The position numbers and the translations under genes are program-made. Under the pieces are notes generated by a model. That model worked only from the letters and a program-made list of their open reading frames with translations, was not told the DNA's origin and did no database searches. Source: Phymorhynchus buccinoides (taxonomy: Eukaryota; Mollusca; Gastropoda; Neogastropoda; Raphitomidae). Taken from it: a DNA stretch of 64,000 nt. The stretch lies in contig CM065699.1 of NCBI GenBank assembly GCA_017654935.2, forward strand, positions 44,406,940 through 44,470,939, given 5' to 3'. Below are positions 11,786 through 22,505 of this stretch, piece by piece (positions within the stretch are counted from its first letter, which is position 1; each line of letters begins with the position of its first letter).

Positions 11786-13104
11786 TGTTAAGTGATTTTG
11801 TATATAGAGTGAAATGACTCTGCTAAATTTTCCTATGTAAGTATATGTAAACATACACATATTGATTAGCTTCTTATTGAACAAAGTTTTTACGGGAGGG
11901 AGGGGGTTGGGAAGCCAAGAACAAACTGAACAAAATCAAGATACTGTTATGCTCTTAATCTTATACTAGAAATTATGATTTTATGAATGAAGATCAATAA
12001 AAAAAATAATTCATGAACATTCTTTTTTCAGTTTGGGTTCTTTTCTTTCATGTAGGAAGGATTATTGTGATGCACAAAGAAACTACACTGACTAATGTTC
12101 CACTTGACTAAAGTGCTCTATTGTACGCTTCTTGCCAACAAATAATATGCAAACATTTCTTTTTTTTTATAGACAGTATACCTCGCTTTACCGTATACCT
12201 CAGAAGACTTCAGTGTTTGTGTTTAACACACACCCTTCTTTTTCTTTCTTACTGAACAAGAAATGAGTTGTGACAATAATGTTCATCCTTATAAGGGAGG
12301 TATTTTGTTAGCGAAAAGCTGGTTAAGGGGGGTGGAGGGCATAAATGTAAACATTACTTAGAAATAACAATGAAGTGTTGAACTGTTTTCTGGTGCTTTG
12401 TAGGATGTGTCGATTTGTTTATGTGTGTGTGCTTTCTAAAGATCATGAACGTCTTTCTTTCATCCTATTGGTCACTGCATTAGCAGCATAGAACACCTTT
12501 TGCAAGAGTAATTGCCCTTGGTGGGTGGGGGAAAATGGTTGTGTACTGACCAAACTAGGGAATAACTCTCGCCAATAACCCTATTTTAGGCCATTTAATG
12601 GCTGCCTTTTGCAAGAGTGAATGCCCTTTTGGATACTGATCAACAAGGGCTTAACTCTTGCCGTCAAGGGCGTTAATAACCCTTCTTGCAGTGGCCAATA
12701 CAGCTGAATAGAATATCTAAAGAGGAAGGGATATCAAACTAGGACAGATCGGAGTTTGCACACATGTACACACATACTAAAATTTTAAAAATAAAGGAAG
12801 CTTTCAAATCAGTTTGGTCTTTATTTTGTTGTTTGGGGATTTTGTCTGGGGTTTTTAATGTATTGTTTCAGAAAACAGAAGTTCTAAGAAGAATTTTTTT
12901 TTAACTAAACCCAAACAGCATTTTATGCATTGACCTACATTTGTGTATTTTTGCGTTGTTATCATTTACTTTTGAATGGTTGCTATACATTGGTGATACG
13001 CATTTTGATGCTTTTTTGTTCTGTTGCTACAAAATAACTTTTTTTCTTTCACATGTTCATTATTTGCAAAAAGTCTAGATTGGGACACAAGACTTCCCCC
13101 ATGG

Positions 13105-13105
<1 letters not shown>
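11786..13105. other. No gene seen
   Basis: AT-rich sequence. The words gcaagagt(a/g)attgccctt recur near 12502 and 12610 and may belong to an old duplicated segment. Nothing else is supported. Confidence 0.5.
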
Positions 13106-13152
<47 letters not shown>

Positions 13153-13310
13153 GGTCTTTCGTTCAAAGAGTTCCTCCACTTTCTGAAAGTTCTGTGCTTG
13201 TAATCACTCTCTTTGACTCTGCCTTTCTCGTTGCTTACTGTCATCTATTGATATTCCGCCTTACTGGTCCATTCTCCTGCCTTTGTTTTAGAAATTCTTA
13301 CAACGATTTT
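13106..13310 (+). repeat. 45-base C run followed by a SINE-like copy
   Basis: Bases 13106-13150 are all C. The SINE-like family starts at GGGGTCTTTCGTTCAAAG and continues with tctgaaagttctgtgct and ccattctcctgcctttg. The homopolymer sits at the family's normally C/G-rich 5' end, so it is probably an expansion, or partly an assembly artefact. Confidence 0.75.
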
Positions 13311-13810
13311 CTCCAGCCGAAGATGGACATGGTGGGCCTATTTCTTAGTTAGGTGAATAACGGCAGCATGATGCATCTGTACTCCTATGACAGAAGACTG
13401 AACAATGTTGCTTTGCTTGTGTTAAAAATGTACAGATATTTTTGTGATTTATCTTTATAGTGATGAAGATTTAATTAAGTGGAGAAGAAATTCTATGCAA
13501 TAAAAAATACCTAACAGTTTAGCAAGTGTGTGTGTGTTGATGTCTTTTTTTCTGCATCGATGCCCCAGGGAAAAAAAGAAGAGACTTGACCTTGTGTGGA
13601 TTTGCATAGCTGTTTCCTGTGGAAGTGTTTTGCTTGTATAATTTATATTTTTTCACATTTTATGCAAAGTTTGATTTTTTTAAACATTTAGATTGTCAGC
13701 AGTAGATGTGCACAACATGTAATATTGTACATGTGGGGAAAGTGGCTGAACTACTCTATTCTAGTCTGTTGTAAGAACAACATTTCACATCTTTGGGCAA
13801 AGGGCATGTG
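13311..13810. other. No gene seen
   Basis: AT-rich, with a short TG run at about 13528. No feature is supported. Confidence 0.5.
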
Positions 13811-14235
13811 CACAAAACCAAAAGACAATCCATTTCAGCAAACATTTTGAGCACAAAGCCAAAAGACAATCCATTTCAGCAAACATTTTTAGCACAAAAC
13901 CAAAAGACAATCCATTTCAGCAAACATTTTGAGCACAAAACCAAAAGACAATCCATGTCAGCTAACATTTTCAGCACAAAGCCAAAAGACAATCCATTTC
14001 AGCTAACATTTTCAGCACAAAGCCAAAAGACAATCCATTTCAGCTAGCATTTTGAGCACAAAGCCAAAAGACAATCCATTTCAGCTAACATTTTGAGCAC
14101 AAAGCCAAAAGACAATCCATAACATTTTGAGCACAAAGCCAAAAGACAATCCATTTCAGCTAACATTTTGAGCACAAAGCCAAAAGACAATCCATAACAT
14201 TTTGAGCACAAAGCCAAATAACATTTTGAGCACAC
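13811..14235. repeat. 41-bp minisatellite, about ten units
   Basis: The unit contains caaaagacaatccatttcag and ttttgagcacaaagc. The first seven or so units are full length; the last ones have lost internal blocks (for example catttcagcta missing at about 14118 and 14190). Readings through it in either direction are repeat artefacts. Confidence 0.9.
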
Positions 14236-15250
14236 ATTTCTTTTCCTTGCATACTGGCCTTTTACTCCTGCAGGCAGAAGATTGATCAGCAATTGAGTAC
14301 CTTCCCCAATGCAAGCTATCCTCGTATCCTTTGGGCCGAAAGGGTGGGGATGTACCCTGATTGTGCAAGCCATCATTCACTAAACAAATTCTAGCCTAGC
14401 CGTTCAGAATAACGGCTGCCCTCTTCTTCTATGTGGCAGTCATAGTCGGAAACGACAGACTGGCGTACATATACTGCACAAAAAGTATGGGGTATTGTGT
14501 TTTGTAAGAACACCATGGGTTCAATAACAAAATTATAAGTTCTATTCAATTTGAAAACAAAAGTATGTTATTCCATGAACATAAAATTTTAATCAAGACT
14601 AAAATTAATTTTGAAACATCACGTGGGTGCAATGTCCAAAAGTCACAACAATAGTCATAAAACAGTTGAAAATGTGTTGGACCACGGTTTCCTGCAAGGC
14701 ATAGCGGGGTAGTTAATTGAAAATGGGAAGGTCTGGGTTTCGTGGATCTTGCACAAAATGTGCTCAATGGAGACGCGAATTGTCATTTTGGAGGTTAAGA
14801 TCTGCCTAACGCTGGTGTTTTTCAACCTCACCTTGCATCATTGTAACGGTCGTAAGAGGATCTAGGGACGCCGGGAAAAAACATTAATCCTCCAGAAAAT
14901 CTTCAGGAGACTGTTCCAGAGCCTGATAATGCATTGCCTTGAATGCTTGGTAGCAAACAGTGGCCCAACAATCTGTCAACTGTGTTGTGGTTTGTGATTT
15001 CGAATAACACACCCACTGATGTTTATCGCCTCTGGCAGCCACTTGACATTTTAACATTGATTTTTGTCTTCGATTTTACAGCCAAGAAAGGCTGAACTAT
15101 CATTTTCACATGAAATAAAACTCATGGTCTGGTCATTGAACCCATGGTGATATTGCATCAATATTCCCTACTTTTTGTGAGCAGTATATGTGTGCACTAG
15201 ACAACTCGCCTCTGAGGGGCACCAATAAAGGGTACAACGAACGTCCGTTA
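14236..15250. other. No gene seen
   Basis: Mixed unique sequence. No convincing frame, RNA gene or paired repeat borders. Confidence 0.5.
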
Positions 15251-15256
15251 TAGTCT

Positions 15257-15369
15257 CTGTACACGTGAACATTTTTCACTCTTTCCCAATGGCAACATAG
15301 TCCTATTATGACTGGCCTATCACTGTGCTGCCATGGTGAAAGAGTGAAAAATGTCCATGTGTACACGTA
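15257..15369. mobile_element. Palindromic MITE (GTACACGTG ... CACTCTTTC family), copy 1
   Basis: The left arm tgtacacgtgaacatttttc continues as actctttcccaatggcaaca. It pairs with the right arm tgccatggtgaaagagtgaa followed by aaatgtccatgtgtacacg. The arms are about 45 bp around a short centre. Related copies are at 24021-24147 and 59048-59166. Nothing is encoded. Confidence 0.8.
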
Positions 15370-15830
15370 TGTGTTCGGTTTTCATATATTCACTGATCTC
15401 CCCGCTGCGTTCAGTCGACGCATTATGATTTTGGAGGATCTTAACCGTTTCACCGCCAAAGTCGCATTTTAGCACCACAGTGATTTAACACCTATGTCAC
15501 TAAAAGGCATCCAATTGGGGTCTATTGTCCAAAGACCCTATTGTCTTAGTTTTGGGAAGTAAGGATAGACCGTATTTCATATATGCCACAGAAGAATCCC
15601 CAATACTGCAGATGGATTTTGTTCTCTACCCAGGTTAATTTAATGGACATTTTTGGTTGAAATATGGTTGGCGGTGAAAGGGTTAAAGGAGAAAATTATT
15701 TTGAAGACCTTTTGGAAAAAAGACAGAAGAATGGGCCAACAACTGAACAAGGCAGAAACATAGCAGATGATAGCAAAGGGAAAAGGCAGAGGCAGATTAG
15801 AGGAAGTTACAAGCACAGAACTTGATGAAA
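15370..15830 (-). repeat. SINE-like copy split by a TTAA MITE
   Basis: Bases 15371-15440 (tgttcggttttcatat, ctccccgctgcgttcag, cgacgcattatgattttgga) and 15684-15820 (ggagaaaattattttgaaga, aagacagaagaatgggccaa, agaggaagttacaagcacag) match contiguous parts of the intact copy at 18795-19143. The 238-bp gap between them is the MITE at 15445-15682. Confidence 0.8.
15445..15682 (-). mobile_element. TTAA-flanked MITE (piggyBac-like), copy 1
   Basis: Flanked by TTAA at 15441-15444 and 15683-15686. The ends are CCGTTTCACCGCC and GGCGGTGAAAGGG, an inverted repeat with one mismatch over 13 bp. It matches, in opposite orientation, the element at 17947-18183 across its whole length. TTAA duplication and CCC-type ends suggest piggyBac-type mobilisation (inference). 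Confidence 0.85.
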
Positions 15831-15832
15831 AT

Positions 15833-15970
15833 CCGTTTAACGTCCTCCGGTCTGAAACAGACACATATGGGACATTAGTAGATATAAAGATAGTGGGAAC
15901 GATCCTGGAGGCAATACCCGGAGGCAGTGCAACTCCAGGAAAGTCCCGAATTTTTTAACGATACAGATGT
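15833..15970 (-). repeat. Dispersed repeat family CCGGTCTGRAACAGAC, copy 1
   Basis: Shares ttaacgtccnccggtctg, aacagacacatatggga, gggaacgatcctggaggca and caggaaagtcccgattttt with copies at 16540-16690 and 21285-21425. A probable non-coding retroposon on the minus strand. Confidence 0.75.
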
Positions 15971-16539
15971 ATAATCAGGTAGATAGATAGATTGTTAAAA
16001 GAGACAAGCTCTGTCCACCGTAAGACGGTGATCTCAGAGCTATTCTGCACGAGTCACAACAGAACTTAAACTGATCTCAAATGTTAAAAATCAAACCAAT
16101 TTCTAAAACGTTAAAACTATATCTTATAAAAAATATTGACCTTTAAAAATTCAAATGTTGCAGACGGAGAAGTATCATTAAAAAGCTTGTCCAGAGGCAT
16201 TTTGTCAAAATATTTATGCCTGACCTCACTGAGGTCGTCACACTCCGTTAGCACATGCTTAAAATTAAGCGTATAAAAACAATCACAGCTAAAACAATAG
16301 GGACCTTTAAAAGAAAAGAATCAGTTAAAAAAAACTATGACCGATGTGTAGTCTAGTTAAAACAATTTCTTCCTTTCGATTTCCACAAACTGAGGGCAAC
16401 CACTCTGAAAGGTCAGGAAGGATCTCATGCAGTTTATTTTCCGTTTCCTGATCCGAGTCATCTTGCCAAAGCCCTTTTACATACTTATTGACTAAAGGTT
16501 TTAAATCAGAACATGGTAAGTATTATATTAGCACAGAAC
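15971..16539. other. No gene seen
   Basis: AT-rich sequence with the short tandem word gtagatagatag at 15979. Possible degraded LINE 3' matter; no frame is supported. Confidence 0.4.
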
Positions 16540-16690
16540 TTGAATGAATGAATGAAAATTCATTTAACGTCCACCGGTCTGGAACAGACATATGGGACAT
16601 TTATAGAGACAAAGATGGTGGGAACGATCCTGGAGGCAGTGCAACACCAGGAAAGTCCCGATTTTTTAAACAATACAGATGTATGCTATA
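16540..16690 (-). repeat. CCGGTCTGRAACAGAC family, copy 2
   Basis: Begins with gaatgaatgaatga, which would be a (TCAT)n tail if the element lies on the minus strand, then the shared cgtccaccggtctggaacag and atcctggaggcagtgcaac. Directly followed by a 5' fragment of the SINE-like family (16693-16760). Confidence 0.75.
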
Positions 16691-16692
16691 TG

Positions 16693-16760
16693 ATTATGAA
16701 GCACAGAACTTCCAGAAGGTGGAACTATTTGTACGAAAGATCCTCCCCAAGAATAGTTTT
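16693..16760 (-). repeat. SINE-like family, 5' fragment
   Basis: gcacagaacttccagaaggt followed by ggaactatttgtacgaaaga matches the family's 5' region on the minus strand. Confidence 0.6.
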
Positions 16761-16877
16761 ACATGTTAATTGTTTACAGAGTTTTGACCTCCTTTCCATT
16801 CTGCTAGCGTAAGCTATATAGTTATCATGTGTTGTCATTCTCTCTCCGTGAGTGCGTGTGCGTGGTGTTACTGGCGA

Positions 16878-16879
<2 letters not shown>

Positions 16880-16952
<73 letters not shown>
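16880..16952. repeat. (TC)n microsatellite
   Basis: About 36 uninterrupted TC units. Confidence 0.97.
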
Positions 16953-16953
<1 letters not shown>

Positions 16954-17946
16954 ACTTAGTTTCAGTTATGCATGTAATGATATAGCAATTAGGGCAAAGA
17001 GAGTAGTTTTTACTATTCTTCGTATCTTGTACAAATTGGATTGTAGTCGCGTTATATGGTTAGGAAATTTGGGCGTTAAAAAAGGGCAAGGAAATTCAAA
17101 AGATACACCATGTTTGCAATGAAACGATTGATGCTCGTACACCAAATGATCTTGTTATGCAGACTTGTTGTTTGCAGAAGGTTTTACGTCCTCACAGCCG
17201 TAGCTCTTAGGGACAAGTAGTTCTGGTGCTGTAGACTTCGAAATTGGTTCATCAACGTTGTTCTTGGGAGGAAAGGGCCGGGCGGGAGGCGCTGGAGTAA
17301 GGTCGGTTGGAGTCTTAGCGTAGACTCGTCACGTGTATGATCATGAAGCTGTAGTCGTGGTTCGGTACTTGTTGACTAAAACCTATGCAACAGGAGTCTT
17401 GGCTTAGACTCGACATCATCGGGATTGTGTAGTCTTGGCGTAGACTCGTCATCATCGGGATTGTGTAGACACAGTATCGCTGTGGTCCACAGGTCAAGTC
17501 CGGGGTTAAGGTCGTAGTTGGTGTTATCAAAACGGGCCCCCCAGAAAAGGCTGTCTCCAGGGCTACAGGGCGGCCTTCTTCATGCTCAGGTACTGCCAGT
17601 CCCCAGCACGGGCTTCAGGATGACGACGGCTCAGATGTTGACACGCAGCAGCGGCTCATTGCGTACATCGACGGCGGGGTGAGCCAGGGTTCCCACCCCC
17701 AACCCACACTCACAAGCCACCAAACAAGTGAGTCCATGTTATGCAGAGCTAGGAAGGTTTCCGATATATATAAATTCTTATATAAAATGTATTAAATATT
17801 GGTTAACACGGATACACGGATAAATGAAAATAGGTTGCCATTGAAAGCATATAAAACGTTAATGGGTGTTCGTCCGTTTTTGAATACACGTGGTTTTGGT
17901 TTTGTTTGGTACAATCAGGATGTTCAGCGCATTGCAGGCGTTTTAA

Positions 17947-18183
17947 CCCTTTCGCCGCCAGACATTTTTCAGCCCCCAAATACCATTAAACTAACTGGGT
18001 AGAGAAAATAAAATATCTGCAATATTGGGAATTCCTCTGTGACATGTATAACACTAGGCCTGTCCTTACCTCCCAAAATTCAGAAAATAGGGTCTTTGGA
18101 CAACAGGTCCTGATTTGATGCCTTTTAGTGACATGGGCGTTAAACCATTGTGGTGCTAAAATGCGACATTGGCGGTGAAAGGG
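17947..18183 (+). mobile_element. TTAA-flanked MITE (piggyBac-like), copy 2
   Basis: TTAA at 17943-17946 and 18184-18187. Ends are CCCTTTCGCCGCCA and TGGCGGTGAAAGGG. It sits inside the LINE reading frame (GFGFVWYNQDVQRIAGV before, RLIDCRFQDWHDY-like after), which confirms the borders. No coding capacity. Confidence 0.88.
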
Positions 18184-18344
18184 TTAAAAAGGTAGCAAAG
18201 ACTTATTGATTGTAGATTTCAGGACTGGCATGATTATACGTTCAATAGTGACAGATTTGCTCAGTACAGGTTGTTTAAAACTTCATGTTGAATTACACAC
18301 GATTAGATATGTCAAAAGTGCATTACGTTCCGTTTTGGTGTTTC

Positions 18345-18698
18345 TGATTTACTTTGTCATAGGTTAATTTACTTTGTCATACAGAATATGTGCAATACCC
18401 TGAATGTGTGCAATATTTTTCTGACTGTGATTTTGGTCTTTGTTCAATTAGATATCATACAGTTTGTTGCATTTTAAATTGTACTTGTTTGTTTAAAAAA
18501 AAAATAATATGCGTTTTTATTAACCTTGTAAATATTTTAATGCATAATTATGTGTTAAAATCTTCTTTGCGATATTATAACCGTTCAATGTATTTTATTG
18601 TATGCTTAATGTCAATGTCTATGTTATAATCGTGGCACCTGGACACAATTTCTCTTTTTAGAGATAATAAAGATGTTTTGATTTGATTTGATTTGATT
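18345..18698 (+). mobile_element. Retroposed 3' end with (GATTT)n tail inside the LINE remnant
   Basis: The LINE frame stops matching near 18340 and resumes at about 18705. Between them is AT-rich sequence ending in aataaagatgttttg and then gatttgatttgatttgattt. A polyadenylation-like signal followed by a 5-base repeat tail is typical of a 5'-truncated LINE 3' UTR. The left border is uncertain. Confidence 0.55.
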
Positions 18699-18794
18699 TA
18701 TATTAAATGATCATGAAATGAAATGCCGACTTTGTAATATAGGTAGAGAAGATGAACTACATTTCCTTTTTATTTGTCATGTGCTGCATGATCT

Positions 18795-19143
18795 TCTTCT
18801 TCTTCTTCTTCTTCTTCTGCGTTCCCAGGCCATATGGCCATAATGGGTAAGGTACATATGTGTCCGGTTTTCAATTTTTACTGGTCTCCCCGCTGCGTAC
18901 AGTCGACACATTCCGATTTCGGAGGAGCTCAAAGGAGAAAAATTATTTGGAAGATGTTTTTGAAAAAAGGCAGGAGAATGGGCCAATAAGTCAGAAAGAT
19001 AGTAGACGACACAAAGCAAAGGAGAAAGGCAGAGTCAAAGAGAGTGGCAGATTAGAGGAAGTTACAAGCACATAACTTCCAGAAGGTGGGGGAACTATTT
19101 TTACGAAAGACCCCCTCCCCCTCCGGTATCCCCACGGGGAGTC
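18795..19143 (-). mobile_element. SINE-like element, complete insertion with 11-bp target duplication
   Basis: CTGCATGATCT at 18784-18794 is repeated at 19144-19154. The 349-bp insert is on the minus strand: it starts GGACTCCCCGTGGGGATACC and ends GGCCATATGGCCTGGGAACG followed by (AGA)n. It splits a LINE reading frame exactly at this point. This is the reference copy for the fragments at 5757, 7095, 8130, 13145, 15370, 16693, 30490 and 56350. No tRNA-like A/B boxes were obvious, so the class (SINE or short LINE tail) is open. Confidence 0.85.
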
Positions 19144-19732
19144 CTGCATGATCTAAGAATGAAACTAATTCAAGCAAAGTATTATAATAACCCTTGTCTT
19201 TTTGGTTTGAATCTTCTTAATGGCATGTCAAAATGAGAAAACTGTTGTGAACTTGGCTATGTATGTCTACAAAGCCCAGAAAAGGCTACAGCTAATGATT
19301 TCTTAATAGGCTCAAAGATATTCTAAAAGGGTAAGATGGACTACTTAAGAGCTCGGCGAACCGGGCTGATAGAGTTATCGTTAGTGCGGACAGTACACTA
19401 TTCACAGTGGAGGCTATCCAAAAACTCAGACTGGAACTTGAACGGAGAATTCAACTGGCCTATCGACGTGTAGAATGTGTCCTGTTTAAAAGTGACATAA
19501 CCAGTGTTTCTGTCCTCACTACTCATATAGGGAAAAGAGACCGGATGCTTATCTTCCCCTATTCAGTCTTTGATAGGCTTGAATTGTCTTCTGTTTTATG
19601 TTTGCACGAGTAATTAATTCAATGCTTCGTGATTATGGTTGTTTATGTATTTATATCAACATGCATTGTATTACTTGACACCCCTTCAGTGAGGGGCCTA
19701 GGCCTGAACTTAATAAACATTCGCATTCGCAT

Positions 19733-19765
19733 TCTCTCTCTCTCCCCCCCCCCCTCCCCCTCCCT

Positions 19766-19823
<58 letters not shown>
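19733..19823. repeat. (TC)n / C-rich / (TATC)n tract
   Basis: Compound low-complexity tract: TC units, C runs, TC again, then four TATC units. Confidence 0.95.
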
Positions 19824-21284
19824 CTGGAGCTCGTCAAACAAAGACCGGAACATAATAATGCAGATGCTAGTTATACATTGATTTTATTGATCTCTTCAAA
19901 TCAGACCTGCATGGTCAATCGTCACACATTCAACAACAGCAGATGACACTGGTCAGTACAAAGCCATAAAAAACCATAGACCCTTCAAGTCCTGAAACTT
20001 GAAAGACATATCTGCAAAGTAAATCGTCCTCTCCAAAATGCATGTACAACTCAAAACTTGATCCCTTTAGTATGCGATATCTGTAAAATTATAAGCTACA
20101 GTTTTGCTCTTTTCTTCTTCTTTGTTTGGCTTCCAGATATTCAAATGCAAAATCAGGCACTGTAATAATGCTTGCTTAATTAATACAAACGCCTGATTTA
20201 CACTGTTACGCTGATTTAGACTCGGGCATTGCATTAACCTAAATGTCCTAGTATTTTCAGGACTCATTTTGTTTTCAAGATCACAGTCACAACATTTTTT
20301 GGTAGTACATATTTGAAAGATAATCAGTATATGTAACTTTATAGTGAAACGCTAATTAGCTGTATTTACCATTATTCTAAACCTCATCTGCCATTTCCTC
20401 ATGATACTATCAGTATGATTCTTTTCTGATGAAGACCCCCACCACCAACGCCCAGTTAGTAGCTGGTAATATTTCGGAGTTTATTACAACTATCCTGACA
20501 ACTGACATCCTTAAAATCATGATTCATTTCTGCAGTGAACTCCTTCATTTTCTAATATTATTATCATTTATTTTTTCAATTAAATATTCGTTAGTTTCCC
20601 TGCCAACATCTCCCTCCGTCTCAGCATATTGTGTGCTTCCACGCATCACCATTTTGAATGGCTAACATTTTGAAATATTTAGTTAAAATTGATACGTTCC
20701 ATAAAAATATAACGCGATAATGATACAAATTATTCGTTATCAGCATCTTGTGGCTTCTAATTATTATCTACATATCTTATAATGATTAACATTTTGAAAG
20801 ATAATTATATTTAGTTGAAATTGATACTTTCCATACAAAATATATAACTTGACCATGATACACAAAACGTCTCCATCTTCCTAGCGACCTGCAACGTCAT
20901 GATCATTACAACTTCTTATTCTTCTGTAAAATCTGTACGTAGTTGTAGTTCAAACATCTTTAGTTCGACGATATCCCCAAACCTCCATTCTTTCATTAAC
21001 TTGTGATTTTTTCACACACAAATATTTTTACATAGCACACGAAAAAAGCATTTCCATTTCCATTTTCAAAGTTCAAACTCTCACACAGTTCCCAAAACGA
21101 TTTAATTTCTTTTCAAGTCTTTTCCTAACTTCAACACAGAAAACTATGTACATGTAGCAAGTTTCATTATTCATCACAAACATTTCAAGATGGTCGTGTT
21201 TTGTGATTATTGACACATAGTTTTGGTAGGCAGAAAAAAATTAATCTTGCAGAACTTGCAATTTATTCAAGAAAAAAATGTAGA
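19824..21284. other. No gene seen
   Basis: AT-rich sequence. The phrase ttgatactttccatacaaa at about 20822 partly repeats one at about 20688, with taatgattaacattttgaaa nearby, suggesting an old local duplication. No coding or RNA feature. Confidence 0.5.
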
Positions 21285-21425
21285 TCTGTTTAATGTCCTC
21301 CGGTCTGGAACAGACACATATTCGTAGATGTAAAGATGGTGAGAACGATATACTGGAGGCAATGCCCGAAGGCAGTGCAACACCAGTAAAGTCTCGATTT
21401 TTTTAACAATACAGATTTTAAACGT
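21285..21425 (-). repeat. CCGGTCTGRAACAGAC family, copy 3
   Basis: Contains tgtcctccggtctggaacag, gagaacgatatactggaggc and caccagtaaagtctcgattt. More diverged than copies 1 and 2. Confidence 0.7.
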
Positions 21426-22062
21426 TACGAAGTATTTTTTAAAAATGTCGACGTTCAAGCTTATATACAGCACAAAACAAGAAACGCTTCAGTACAGGGC
21501 TTTGCAATGTTCTGGTTCAAATGGAGAAGACACGAACTGAATACGAGTCTGTAAGTAGTTTTGCAAATAACCTAATAGCTTCAAACGTTATGCCTCAATT
21601 TTGCATTTAAGAGAAAAACAATATAAAAAAAGAAACAAGTTTAAATGTAAATATTTTTGTTTATGCATATTTTAGCATAGAAAAGAGGGGTGGGGTCTTT
21701 GCAGGGGGAAATGTATTGTGTTGTTGTTGATGTTGTTCAGTTGCTGTTTTCAATTGTCGCATTTGTTTTCTGCAGAAAAACATAATAATAATAAAAAAAC
21801 ACTAAAGCCACTGGATTGACACCAAGCGTGTTGGAAAGAGTACGTTATTTGACAGCAGCATTAGCTGTTTTTGTTGCAAATTGTATTAATTCTTCAAGGT
21901 AAAAACTGATGGTCACATTAAAACCGCATGTTAGCATTAATTATTATTACAAATATCAGTTTCTAACATCAGAAGTTTAGGCCTACTTAACAAAATCTGT
22001 AAACGGCGTCAAATCTGTAAACGGTGACCCCTACAATATTTGTGCATGTGAACAAAGAGTGT
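21426..22062. other. No gene seen
   Basis: AT-rich sequence between two repeats. No supported feature. Confidence 0.5.
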
Positions 22063-22500
22063 TGTGGCAGCGCAAAATGTTACAACGCGGCAAAATGTTA
22101 CAATTGTAGCAAATTGCGTGAGGTGCCCGGGGCTCCTCGCGCAAAATGTTACAATTGTAGCATGTTGATGCGTTGTAACATTTTGCACGGAAAGCCTGCG
22201 GCAAAATGTTACAATTTTGTTAGAATTTTGCGTGAGGCGCCCTGGGCAAAATGCTACAACGCGTCAAAATGTTACAATTGAAAACTTTCAATCAAAGCCG
22301 GTGGGCGCCTCGTGCAAAATGTTACAATTCTAACAAAATTGTAACATTTTGCCGCAGGCTTTCCGTGCAAAATGTTACAACGCGGCAAAATGTTACAGTT
22401 GTAATATTTTGCCGCAGGACTTTCCGCGCAAAATGCTACAAGGCGTCAAAATGTTACAACTGTAAAATTTTGACGCATTGTAACATTTTGCGCTGCCACA
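22063..22500. mobile_element. Foldback element built of GCAAAATGTTACAA words
   Basis: The outer arms TGTGGCAGCGCAAAATGTTA (22063) and its complement (ending 22500) are perfect, flanked by AGTGT on both sides (22058-22062 and 22501-22505), a possible 5-bp target duplication. The 438-bp interior holds about 14 copies of caaaatgttac or its complement, plus larger nested inverted blocks (for example gcaggctttccg against cggaaagcctgc). Nothing is encoded. Confidence 0.8.
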
Positions 22501-22505
22501 AGTGT

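Larger units (their letters stand above)
16955..19330 (+). pseudogene. LINE remnant interrupted by at least three younger insertions
   Basis: Fragments in order: RAKRVVFTILRILYKLD (about 16990-17045); LPLKAYKTLMGVRPF and GFGFVWYNQDVQRIAGV (17840-17942); after a TTAA MITE, QDWHDYTFNSDRFAQYRLF (about 18222-18280); after a second insertion, EMKCRLCNIGREDELHFLFIC (about 18713-18780); after a SINE-like insertion, DLRMKLIQAKYYNNPCLFGL (from about 19151). This order fits the C-terminal third of one LINE ORF2. Stops and insertions make it non-functional. Bases 17110-17740 are not recognisably LINE. Confidence 0.7.

Noticed and set aside
13793..14376. Open frames over the 41-bp minisatellite on both strands
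   Set aside because: Period 41 is not a multiple of three and the readings depend on chance deletions between units.
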